Shown piece after piece: positions 1-50,300 of a stretch of DNA of 64,000 bases (its first letter is position 1; every line of letters starts with the position of its first letter). Under the pieces are notes generated by a model that worked only from the letters and a program-made list of their open reading frames with translations, had not been told where the DNA came from and made no database searches. Source of the DNA: Acholoe squamosa (taxonomy: Eukaryota; Annelida; Polychaeta; Phyllodocida; Polynoidae); assembly GCA_949317995.1 (NCBI GenBank), contig OX439038.1, positions 372,001-436,000 of the forward strand. Reading direction: 5' to 3'. The translations under genes were made by a program, and so were the position numbers.

Positions 1-44
1 CATGGAGAGCTAAACATAGATAACGATGGTGGAGATTTAAATCC

Positions 45-400
45 CTTTTGCTAAGGTATTTGTGATGCGGTGCGAAGGCATTCATTTACATGTTGCTAAG
101 GTATTCTTGATATGTTGCTAAGGTGTTAGTGATGCATTGCTAAGGTATTCCTAGTGCGTTGCTAAGGCTTTTGTGGTGTGTTGCTAAGGTATTTGTGATG
201 TGTTGCTAAGGTCTTAATGATATTCTGTGATGCTAAGGTATTCATGATGCGTTGCTAAGGTATTCATGATTGGTTACTAAGGTTTTCATGATGCGCTGCT
301 AAGGTTTTCATGATGTGTTGCTAAGGTATTCATAATGTGTTGCTAAGGTATTCATGATGCATTCCTAATGTAATCACGACACATTCCTAATGTATTCATG
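45..400. repeat. Degenerate ~22-bp minisatellite
   Basis: About 15 imperfect copies with a shared core 'tgctaaggtattcatgatg'. Copies vary in length and the array decays at both ends. No coding potential. Confidence 0.8.
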
Positions 401-1059
401 ATGTCCCTATCCCTAGTACTAAAATGATAATAGCATGGAGGGCAATATAGCCTAGCTCCTACCTCAACGGCGGGTGCTGTAAGAATGATAACATGCAAGC
501 AAGGTCCTAATATTACACACTATAGCTACCCCTAAATGTCATACCTCTTAGGAATGATTCATATTAAACAAGCTATGTTTAATATTAAACTTACACCAAG
601 CTAAGACACCTGTAACTCTCCAATCCCAAACACACCAAATTAGAAGATGGGATGAGTTTATTACAAAGCCTCTGCTTACTATAGATCAAAGCAGAATTGA
701 CCAAGGCTGATCCCCACCAGTTCACTCTCCTACATTATGTTGTGTATTGACTTAACATGGTTGAGTTACAGACTAAGCCTATACAAGGATTATATTTCTT
801 GAGGCTACTTTCAGTCCTTTTCCACATGGTATACGAGGGGGCAATGCCACAGGATTATACAACAGAGTTGTAAGGCCAATGGTCTCTATTATATTTAGGA
901 CTGTGTGTGTGTGAGGTGGGTGGGTGGGTGGGGGAGGGTGTTAGTGCTAATCCTCACCCAGTGACCATAATAGCTGGTGGTGGACAGAGGTTCTCTTCTA
1001 TATGTGTGTGTGTATGAGGGGGGAGTGTTAGAGGGGTGGGAGATATGTAAACACTGGGT

Positions 1060-1372
1060 AATTATCTGGTATTCTGTTTGTTTGAAGGGGGAGGGGCTAT
1101 TGTCACTAGTGTCATAAACATTCTTGAAGGGCCACTACAGACTTTCCATCACAGGTAAGAGTCTTTTGCTAGCTATGTGTATGTGACACCCACAGGATAT
1201 TCCCAGATCTCACATTGTGCATTCTATGCCCTGAGCACTCATGACTAAAGTGACACTACAAAATGTTAGGGAATTACTGACTCTAGGCTATAGACTCTTC
1301 AGACTGGAAATAATCCACCCCCTGTTCCTACTCTGAGCAAGGGTTTCCTTGAAGAGAGGACCTGGTGATTTT
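1060..1372 (+). repeat. Dispersed repeat, uninterrupted copy
   Basis: Closely matches 18870-19016 plus 19971-20165, including 'cactagtgtcataaacatt', 'gagcactcatgact' and 'gaaataatccaccccctgtt'. The second copy is split by the composite element at 19017-19970, so this copy serves as the empty site. Family not identified. Confidence 0.75.
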
Positions 1373-2084
1373 TGAGCTCAGACCCATACCCTCCGTAGTA
1401 AAAGCCAATAGGTCCAAGGACCATTGGCTTAAAAAGATGTAAGTAAGTTATTGGCAAGCCACTAACTTAAGGACAAGGGCTCCAGGTGGCCCAAAAATAA
1501 ATTGACATAGGATTTCTGTGTAACTTGAAATATTTGTTCTTTACATACTTTGTCATTGAAATATGAAATAAAAAGTTGGTGTAGCAACGCTACTTTCTTC
1601 AGTACTGGCCATCAATTGTAGGACCATTTGATATCAAGTTCAATTGGCCAATATCTAACCAAATGGGATTTTGGAGGGATTTTTGTGAATATCTCGAAAA
1701 CTGTACAAACAATTTCTCCAAAAAAACTACAATCATGTCAATTGATGTATGCTTATCAAGATAAGATTGTAAAATCATATGGTTCCAACGCTACGTTTTG
1801 CACAAGATGAGTGCGAATGAAAGAGGGGTGAGCCTGTACTGCATAAGCCTATGGACTACATCCAGAGTGGGGTAGAGGGGGGCTTCATAGTAGTTTACAA
1901 AACTTTCTTCAAACCTAGTAAAAATGTTCACTTATATCGCTTGACTTAACTTTTGAACTAATAATGATAGAAACTTGGTTCAAAAAATGCCAGATACCCC
2001 TCAATGAGCTTAATGCAGTAGTTCACAAAACAGCCACTAGGTGCCTGGTGCTCTTGTCCTTAATAACAGCATTGTATAATTTAC

Positions 2085-41344
<39,260 letters not shown>

Positions 41345-41974
41345 GTTCGCTACCTTGGGATGCCCTCCTCCAGGTGATCTGTGCTGCTTGAAGGTGAAAG
41401 AGCCAGAGGGGCATTCAATAGGCCGCACTACCAGCAATCGGCGCGCGCCCGGACCTGAACGTGCTCGCACTCCAGCTAGAGAGGAGGTGCGCCTGTGGTG
41501 CGCGCCGCGTGGCTGGCGTGTGGCTAATGAATACCCGGGTCTGGGCTATACTCTCCAATCTCAGGTTCTATTCTCTATGTGCCTGATCCTACATAACAGA
41601 CTCTGCAGGGTGAGTGAACATTTGCAGCGCCATCTCGCGCCAACCGGGGGAAAATTAGGTCTCACAATGGTCTTTTTGGTGTAATTTATGAATGAATACC
41701 AACAAAAATACAATTGACAATACAGAGAGATTACAAAATGTGTAATCATGATATTTGTATAGTTTATTTATTTATTTAGATACTCAAAATACGTGAATGT
41801 GTATTGTAATCATTATGTAAGCAATTTTAAAAGTGACAGTAACGCCCCCTTGTGGAGTGTATTGGAAGTTTTATTGTCACACAGTACTTCCGGATTTGGA
41901 GCATAAAGCAGGTAGGAATATGACGGGATTCCGGTCGAAGCTCGCCGAGAGTCCTCTCCCTACCGTCGTGTAGT

Positions 41975-43763
41975 CGCCGTATAGTGTGAGGCTGGGGGGG
42001 GGGGGGTGAGGGGTTGGGGGCAGGGGGAGGGGGGGAGGTGGATGGGTTGAGGGGAGGATGGGTTGAGGGGAGGGGGCAGCAGTTGCTTGGGGTAGTTGGG
42101 GTTGGGTTTATTGGTTACCTGTCCCTGGTTACCTGTACACCGGTGACCGGAGATGACTTTCTTGAGTAATCTCCGATCCAACTGGAGGAAACCTGGAGAT
42201 GACTTTCCATTTCCTGGATTGTCATCTCCAGTCTGTTCTATGGTTACCTGTACCATACATCGGAGATGACTTTCTTGAGTCATCTCCGATCCACCTGAAA
42301 GATACCTGGGACCTGGAGATGACTTTCCATTTCCTGGATTGTCATCTCCAGTGTGTTCTATGGTTACCTGTACACTGGAGATGACTTTCTAGAGTCATCT
42401 CCGGTCTGCCTGGAGGATGCCTGCACCTGGAGATGACCTACCATGTCCTGGGTAGTCATCTCCAAACTGTTCTTTAACAACAGGGGGGTTGGTGAAATTT
42501 CACGCGTGTGCGGCAAAAATTTTTCGTGCCCTGTCGGAGGGGTCTTAAATTTTTCTGTCCCCCCCTTTTATTCTTTAGTGGCGCGCAGGCTTTTTCGCTC
42601 AAAAGGGGAGGGAGTCATTTTTGTCCCACCCTAAGACCACTCCCTAAAGCCGAAAGATTAGTGAGGAGGAGGGTATGAAGGGGCTCCCGATCATGAATTA
42701 TTTTAAATTTTGGATCCACCAAACTTTAAACTTGTGCCCCATCACTGCTTCTCTGGTAGCTGGCTACGACTGTGCCTGCAATAGCTCCGGGAATGCTCAG
42801 TCCTGTTCTTAACCCTCGTTAATTATAAATAGGGGCCGAGTCATGGATAGATATCATGGGGTGCAGACGACAAGTTAATATATGTATCTATATGAGTATG
42901 GTTAACTCGGAGGAGTAACCCTTCAGAGTCCAAGTATAAGAACAGGAATGAGCATTCCTGGAGCTATTGCAGGCACAGTCGTCGCCGGCTACCAGAGAAG
43001 CAGTGATGGGGCACAAGTTTAAAGTTTGGTGGATCCAAAATTTAAAATAATTCATGATCGGGAGCCCCTTCATACCCTCCTCCTCACTAATCTTTCGGCT
43101 TTAGGGAGTGGTCTTAGGGTGGGACAAAAATGACTCCCTCCCCTTTTGAGCGAAAAAGCCTGCGCGCCACTAAAGAATAAAAGGGGGGGACAGAAAAATT
43201 TAAGACCCCTCCGACAGGGCACGAAAAATTTTTGCCGCACACGCGTGAAATTTCACCAACCCCCCTGTTGTTAAAGAACAGTTTGGAGATGACTACCCAG
43301 GACATGGTAGGTCATCTCCAGGTGCAGGCATCCTCCAGGCAGACCGGAGATGACTCTAGAAAGTCATCTCCAGTGTACAGGTAACCATAGAACACACTGG
43401 AGATGACAATCCAGGAAATGGAAAGTCATCTCCAGGTCCCAGGTATCTTTCAGGTGGATCGGAGATGACTCAAGAAAGTCATCTCCGATGTATGGTACAG
43501 GTAACCATAGAACAGACTGGAGATGACAATCCAGGAAATGGAAAGTCATCTCCAGGTTTCCTCCAGTTGGATCGGAGATTACTCAAGAAAGTCATCTCCG
43601 GTCACTGGTGTACAGGTAACCAGGGACAGGTAACCAATAAACCCAACCCCAACTACACCAAGCAACTACTGCCCCCTCCCCTCAACCCATCCTCCCCTCA
43701 ACCCATCCACCTCCCCCTGCATCCAACCCCTCACCCCCCCCCCCCGCCTCACACTAAACGGCG
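41975..43763. repeat. 1.79-kb near-perfect palindrome (foldback-type element)
   Basis: Left arm 41975-42811, 125-bp spacer, right arm 42937-43763. Positions pair with a constant sum of 85748 from the inner end out to at least 42199/43549, with identical translated frames in both arms, so indels there are absent. Each arm holds about six small GGAGATGAC/GTCATCTCC hairpins, a G-rich tract at its outer end and a fragment of the 'GGGAGTGATCA' MITE. Mirror-image open frames of ~60-107 codons are by-products. Likely a foldback transposon or an inverted duplication. Confidence 0.95.
42817..42844 (+). repeat. 28-bp direct repeat, spacer copy
   Basis: Starts cgttaattataaatagggg; the same 28 bases recur at 43762-43789 immediately outside the right arm of the palindrome. 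Confidence 0.95.
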
Positions 43764-43789
43764 TTAATTATAAATAGGGGCCGAGTCAT
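43762..43789 (+). repeat. 28-bp direct repeat, right-flank copy
   Basis: Exact second copy of 42817-42844, overlapping the last bases of the palindrome's right arm. Confidence 0.95.
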
Positions 43790-43804
43790 CAAGCATATTA
43801 AGCA

Positions 43805-43873
43805 TTGGGCTGCGTGGTCTAGCGGTTAGGGAATTGGCCTTTCACGCGGGGGGTCGCCCGTTCGAGTCTGCAC
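43805..43873 (+). tRNA. tRNA-Glu(UUC)-like pseudogene or SINE head
   Basis: Box A 'tggtctagcggttag', a TTC anticodon in 'cctttcac' and box B-like 'gttcgagtc' match tRNA-Glu spacing. Acceptor and T stems pair poorly and no CCA-compatible 3' end follows, so it is probably not a working tRNA. Confidence 0.5.
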
Positions 43874-44067
43874 AGAACGCGTACCCAACAGTTTACCACA
43901 TTATATTGAAAGATATGACAATTTTTATTAATGGAATATAGATCTATTAATTCTGTATGACTTGAAGGTAGAAGATATGCATTATAGTGAAGAATGGTAC
44001 CCATATATATCAGAAATAAAAATATAAATAAATTTTACTACATTGACCGAACAACGACTGGGAGAGG

Positions 44068-44075
44068 ACTTCCGG
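44068..44075 (+). promoter_or_regulatory. ETS-like site near the ELMO start
   Basis: ACTTCCGG about 120 bp before the ELMO ATG, in sequence that looks like a TATA-less 5' leader. Motif match only. Confidence 0.35.
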
Positions 44076-44166
44076 CGAGGATGAACTGAAATCGCGTTGA
44101 AAACATAGCTCCATAAAGTTGTGTTTACATAAATATTTGCTGTTTTTGAGGGATTATCTGCGTTAG

Positions 44167-44184
44167 ATGGTGATCTGGAGCTGA
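44167..44184 (+). other. Short upstream ORF in the ELMO leader
   Basis: ATG GTG ATC TGG AGC TGA ends nine bases before the ELMO ATG and could reduce or gate its translation. A two-codon ATG AAC TGA lies further up near 44082. Both depend on transcription starting upstream. Confidence 0.45.
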
Positions 44185-44193
44185 ACTGTCGCC

Positions 44194-44307
44194 ATGAAAG
44201 GGTTCACGAAGGAGTCGGCGAGCAGCCTGACCGCCATGAAGGAGAACATAAAGAAGGTGGCGGTGGTGATGCAGGGGGAAACCACTCAGTTCATTGCTCT
44301 AGATCAG
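44194..44307 (+). CDS. ELMO: ELMO exon 1
   Basis: 38 codons, MKGFTKESASSLTAMKENIK... to ...FIALDQ, in a GTCGCCATGA start context, ending in phase 0 at GTAAAA. VVMQGETTQFIALDQ aligns with the first strands of the family's Ras-binding domain. A second in-frame Met at residue 15 could also start. The first 14 residues extend past the typical N-terminus. Confidence 0.9.
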
Positions 44308-47300
44308 GTAAAAACTAAGTCACAGACACAGATCTGGACACAACGTGACAACCACATAATGAGTCATGTTAGGGAGTGATAATCTTTTTTTAAGAAAAAG
44401 GGAGGGGCAAAAAAAAACACAAAAAATGTTAACCCCTTCTTAGCCATGGGTAGGCACTTACCTAGTTTTCAAAACTTTGTCCCATGCATTTTATCTATTA
44501 AGCAATGGATAGATCTCATCAAAAGAAGTGGATTTGCTCTTTAAATGAAGTCTTTATGCCAAGTATAACGGAAGTTATGACTGATCGAAGACCCCAAATC
44601 GAACCCAAAATTCTGCCAGTGTTAAGAGTTTAAATAGGGTCCAGATTTGTGATCAAGCATATTGGATACAGAAGTGACTACATCTCTTAAAGGGGGCTGG
44701 CATGGAAAATTTACCACATGGGTACCGATTCAAACAGTGATCATAAAATCTCGGGAACCAGCGGAAAAATCGCGACACCCTGGTTGGTCAAGGGGTGATC
44801 ATGTGACTTTTTAATGCGGGCATGCATTACCATGCCAGGGCCCCTTTAAATTATTATTTTGGACTATTTTCTTTTCAAGTATGGAAGAGTTCCCCATAAA
44901 AGGTCGAAAGTCAATGTATCATATCAAATTTTAACAATTTACAGGGATTTTATCTTGACTTAATATCATCTGTCATTTAGCGATCTGACAGAATTGGTGC
45001 AAAATTATGGAGTTGATATGAGATCTTTAATTGGTCAGAATTTCCCTTTAAATTGACATAAAGGCTTCATTTAAAAAGGAAATCCACTTCTTTCTATCAG
45101 CTCTATCCATTGCTATATAAATAATATATATAGGATTGAATTCTGGCAAACAGACAAGGACCTAACATGGAGAAGCATGGAGAAGGGTGATAGTGAATGG
45201 CATGCTAACATTTTTGTGGGGTCTGGCAAACATCCTATTCCGCTATGAAAAGAAAAACCCTAGACATTTTCTAAACCATTTTTTTCTGTAGAAAGTGTGG
45301 GAACTATTCTCTTTTATGTGAGATTTGGCATTTATACCCAAAAATGCTTTCAAAGTTATGGGATAACTTCACTTGGGGAGAATGGGATGTTTGCCTGCAT
45401 CAATTATTTCTCAGATAGATTCATATTAAACCCCTAATCAATCCCTTAAAATGAGCCCATATATGTTAAGATCCTCCAATAAATAGCTACACAATGAGCT
45501 GTCAAAGAAAGGAGAGTTAGGCACTCCCCAGTTTCAGCTTTATCACAGTTTCACACCTCCACTGCAGCAGAACCATGCACTGGGGGTAGGTAAGTGCCTA
45601 CCATGGGAAGTCAGGTTAGAGATTACCGTCCAAGCCTTTTTGAAAAGTGATCATGATGAGGCATTTTTTCATTATTCTTTGAGACGAGATGTTGACGGAA
45701 ATGTGGGGGGCGTTGCCACGTCGCAATTATTGTGGGGGAAAGATTACATTGCCGATGCTGTCCGGGAGGAGAAAACCCTACATTCTATGTTATCTAGACT
45801 GGTTTGGCTAAATATGGCAGATGAATCGAAAAATCTGTCCTTCTCTTTCTACTTTGCCCAAAATAAGTGTGGTTATCAGTTTAATTTGGCAGCAATCCAC
45901 GTTTTTCTCTAACGTGAAGAGAACAAATGCATCGTAATCTTTACCCTACAAAAATGGCGGACATCTTCGTAACATCACATGTCGCTTGTGACGTCGCGGT
46001 ATATGAAATATTATGGCGCAGGGCTCCAGTGTTGTGTTGAAACGGGTAGGGCGTGAGTTTTGCCGTCTACAAGAATTCATTATCTCTCTACCAGCACATC
46101 CGTGCGTCTAGGTTGTGGATGAAACATTTAAGCTTTAATTTGATACCAAATATATGCCCCACTTTGCTCATTGCTGTCATGTCCAAAGACATTTTGGAGA
46201 ATTTTTTCACATTTTTTGGAAATAATGAATAAGGCCACACCAAAAAATAAGTTGGTCTACGGATTTTGGTTTTGAAAAATTGGTGCGACCAAGCGAAATT
46301 TTATTTTATTTTTTTTAAGAATTTTTTTGGCGTCCAATGAATTCCTTGCTGGAAAAGTGAGGTGAGTGAAAAAATTTTATTTAAAAAACAAATTTGCCAA
46401 ACATCACAAAGAGAAAACTTGTAGAAAGTGAAGCGAGCGAAATCCTTAGACAAGATTTTTTTCAAAGCAAAAAAGATTTGCATTTCTGAAAATATGGAAA
46501 GGGAAATCCGTAGACGAACTTATTTTTTTGGTTTTATTAAATGAAAAATTCTCATGCGGCCCTTAAAATGCATGCGGGCAGTGGACGGTAATCTCTAACC
46601 TGACTTCCTCTGGCCTTGGGGAGTGGTCGGGGGTTGGGTGAAATTCTGTGCGTCCGCGACAAAAAAGTCTGGAATTTTTATGTCCTTTAGAAAAAAGCCT
46701 GCATGGCACCGTAGATGGACATGGTAAAATCCATCACCCTTCCCCTGTTGTTAAAAAATGACCACTCCCTTTGACAGGCCTTTGTCTGGCTATAAAGCCA
46801 CAACACAACCCCCCCCCCCACTCTGTGTATCATGTGCACATATATCATAACCCCCCCCCCCTACACACACACACACCCTGCATATCATGCATACCCTCCC
46901 CCATGCACCCTGAGCATCATTCATACACCCTTTCCCACCCTGTACCATGTGCACACCCTTCCCCACCCTGTGTACAATGTGCACAATGTCGCCCCACCCT
47001 GCATATCATGCGCATGCCCTCCCCCCACACCCTGCGTATCATGTGCATGCCCTTCCCCCACACCCTGCATATCATGTGCATGCCCTCCCCCCACACCCTG
47101 CGTATCATGTGCATGCCCTTCCCCCACACCCTGCGTATCATGTGCATGCCCTCCCCCCACACCCTGCGTATCATGTGCATGCCCTTCCCCCACACCCTGC
47201 GTATCATGTGCATGCCCTCCCCCCACACCCTGCGTATCATGTGCATGCCCTGCCCCCACACCCTGTGTATCATGCGCATGCCCTCCCCCCACACCCTGCG

Positions 47301-50300
47301 TATCATGTGCATACCCTCCCCCCACACCCTGTGTATCATGCGCATGCCCTTCCCCCACACCCTGCATATCATGTGCATGCCCTCCCCCCACACCCTGCGT
47401 ATCATGTGCATACCCTCCCCCCACACCCTGTGTATAATGCCCATGCCCTTCCCCCACACCCTGAGTATCATGTGCATGCCCTCCCCCCACACCCTGTGTA
47501 TCATGTGCATACCCTCCCCCCACACCCTGTGTATCATGTGCATACCCTCCCCCCACACCCTGCATATCATGTGCATGCCCTTCCCCCACACCCTGCATAT
47601 CATGTGCATGCCCTCCCCCCACACCCTGCGTATCATGTGCATGCCCTCCCCCCACACCCTGTGTATCATGTGCATACCCTTCCCCCACACCCTGAGTATC
47701 ATGTGCATGCCCTCCCCCCACACCCTGTGTATCATGTGTATACCCTCCCCTCACACCCTGAGTATCATGTGCATACCCTCCCCCCACACCCTGCGTATCA
47801 TGTGTATACCCTTCCCTCACACCCTGAGTATCATGTGCATACCCTCCCCCCACACCCTGCGTATCATGTGTATACCCTTCCCTCACACCCTGAGTATCAT
47901 GTGCATACCCTCCCCCCACACCCTGCGTATCATGTGTATACCCTTCCCCCACACCCTGTGTATCATGTGCATGCCCTCCCCCCACACCCTGTGTATCATG
48001 TGCATACCCTCCCCCCACACCCTGAGTATCATGTGCACACCCTCCCCCACTTTGGCACAGGCTAAAAATTGTTGCCCCCTTTCCCCCTCAGGAGGAGGCA
48101 AATGTTCCCTCCCCCCCCAAGCATTAATTTTGACAGTTCTGAAAATTGTAATTAAGATTGTATTTTGGTGACGTCGGGAATCACTTCATAACTTTGGTTT
48201 TAGTGGGACTATCTGGGACTTTCAGGTTTGAGAAGCCTGAAAACTGGGGGAAGCAGGAGATTGTGTCAGATTGTGAGACGATAAAAAAAGAAATCGGCCT
48301 AAAATCCGGAGTCTCCCGGTGAAATCGGGAGTATTGGCATGTATGCATAAGCCCTATAGGGGTCTACCTGGCCGAAAAACGACAACAAACTCGGCCGAAA
48401 AAAGAACATCAACAAACACGGCGGAAAAACTCGTCCTGATATGCTAACCCTTCAGGCTTGTCTTACTCTCATCAACCTTTGATTTGCCCAACCTGTCAGG
48501 CTCGTCTTACTCTCATCAATGTTTGATTTACCCAACCTGTCAGGCTCGTCTTACTCTCATTAGAGCATGTGGCACCACGCACGTCCAAAGCACTGCAACT
48601 TTACTGGATCACTTTCGCTGGTTGCTATCAGAGTGTTCACGCGCTGTTTCCTTTTCCGGTAGTGGGGCCGGAAAAGGAAAGGGGGTAGTGAGTAAGAGCG
48701 TGTGAAGGGTGCCCCTGGTGTGTGCATGAGGAACTAATTTAGTCCCAACTCTCCTTTGTCCACCCAGAAATCCAATATATTTTTACCAAATCAAGCCTGT
48801 TTTGGTCATTTTGGACCAAAATATGACAACACTAGGCCACAAGTTGTATGTTTGTGCTGTTGGAAAAAAAAGTTTCTAGTCCCCACTCTCCTTTGTCCAC
48901 ACAAAAGCACATGGCTGTTGTGTTGTGTATAACGAAGTGGTCATTATATGTACAAGAGGGGAGGTGGTGGGTTTTCAATGATGTGGGAAAACTACCTAAC
49001 ATCATTCAGATTCTTTTACTGCCCCTCACTTAGAACTGATTTTGCAAAACGAGCCCCCCCCCCCCAAATTAGGTTATAGGCGACCGCAGATGGGCCAGAT
49101 TTGATCGGTAACCAGGGAGTACCGACCCGATCTGATCGGGAAGATCAAACTGATATTGACCAACTGGATTGGACGTCCACGCAGACGCAGACCCAGTCGG
49201 GCCCGTCTGTGGTCACCTTATGGGTTGGACCAGTCTACAGTTGTTTTTATCATGACTGACCTGCGCAAGTGGGAGGGGGGGGAACTTTTGCCTACAAAAG
49301 CTATGACATGTGAGGAGCACAGAATACCATATATGACTTTTAGTTTACTACTAAAAGAGAACTAGCATGGCGATTTTCAAAGCCCCCTTTAAAATGTCGT
49401 TCTACTGTTAAGCTTACTGCAGACGGGCCTGACTGGATCGGCCGATCGGGAAGTCCGGAAGGTCTGCGGAGGACGTCCGATCCAGTCTGTCAATATTAAA
49501 CATGTTCGATGTCCCCCGATCCGATCGGCTACCCTTCCCTAACTACCGACCGAATCAGCCCTGTCTGCGGTCACCTTTACCGGGTACTAGCTGGTACCGT
49601 ATACAAAAAACAAGGGCACCGGTACCGGTACCCACATCGATTATGTGTTTCTGCATGTGTGCCAATGATGTTCATGTTTAATCCTGAAGCTGTGGTTTGG
49701 GTTTGCCAACAGGCAGTACATCCTCTTTGCGATTTTGCCCCACTGATAGGGGTTCTTCCAAACGCCCCCCCCCCCACTGGTAATAAATGACTCAGCCCTT
49801 TATTGTTGTAATATGTTTGTCAGCTTGCACTGCCATCTGGTGTCTACATAGAAATACTGTATGTTGCGCCATCTAGAGGATGGGAAATTAGACTGACACA
49901 AGCCTGTCCCGAGTATGAGAGTTGCAGCAGGTTGCCAGCTAAGGGTTAGCTTCTCTCCATGTACTGTTATATTACTCTACTGTCACTCTCCGAGCACAGG
50001 CCGGTCAAACCGTGAGAGTGTTAGTGACCAACTACGGGAACATCCCACGCCAAAGCCAACGACTTCCGGGGTAGCCGTTTTGGTAGTATAGGGAACAACA
50101 GAAAAAGTATGTGAGTTGGGCACCGATCCAACTAGTAAAAACTAGTGTGGGGCTTCCACACCGTCTGCCACTCGGAGATTGCTCTGTACGCCTAGAGACG
50201 GGTTGGCAGGTCTAGTTAAAACTCACTCAGACTGAGTCAGTGTATGCAGTCACTCAGTGAATCTGACTACCGGTACTCCTAGTTAACTTGTGGTAACTCC

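Larger units (their letters stand above)
1..2084. other. GOT2 intron 10, partial; mostly unannotatable
   Basis: No exon was recognised. Bases ~45-400 are a degenerate ~22-bp tandem repeat around 'gttgctaaggtatt'. Bases 832-899 hold a dispersed ~65-bp repeat found again at 16690-16756. Bases ~1060-1372 are an uninterrupted copy of a dispersed repeat whose other copy (18870-20165) is split by an insertion. In the rest I see nothing beyond short G-rich and TG-rich tracts. Confidence 0.6.
41345..44193. promoter_or_regulatory. Divergent GOT2/ELMO intergenic region
   Basis: The two start codons point away from each other across 2.85 kb, so both promoters should lie here. ETS-like ACTTCCGG occurs at 41886-41893 and 44068-44075. 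CpG-rich sequence flanks the GOT2 start (41390-41530). 'gcataaagcag/gtagga' ending at 41911 could be a 5' non-coding exon edge for ELMO (speculative). The middle is occupied by the palindrome 41975-43763. No TATA box was chosen. Confidence 0.55.

Noticed and set aside
41960-42283. Proline-rich 100-residue frames at both ends of the palindrome
   Set aside because: Mirror copies caused by the inverted arms and G-rich tracts. No start context or conserved domain.
43805-43873. Functional tRNA-Glu gene
   Set aside because: Box A, box B and anticodon are visible, but acceptor and T stems do not pair properly.
46771-48171. 466-residue plus-strand open frame and companion frames on both strands
   Set aside because: The frame is open only because the 33-bp unit is 11 codons without stops; all registers are equally open and the content is pure repeat.
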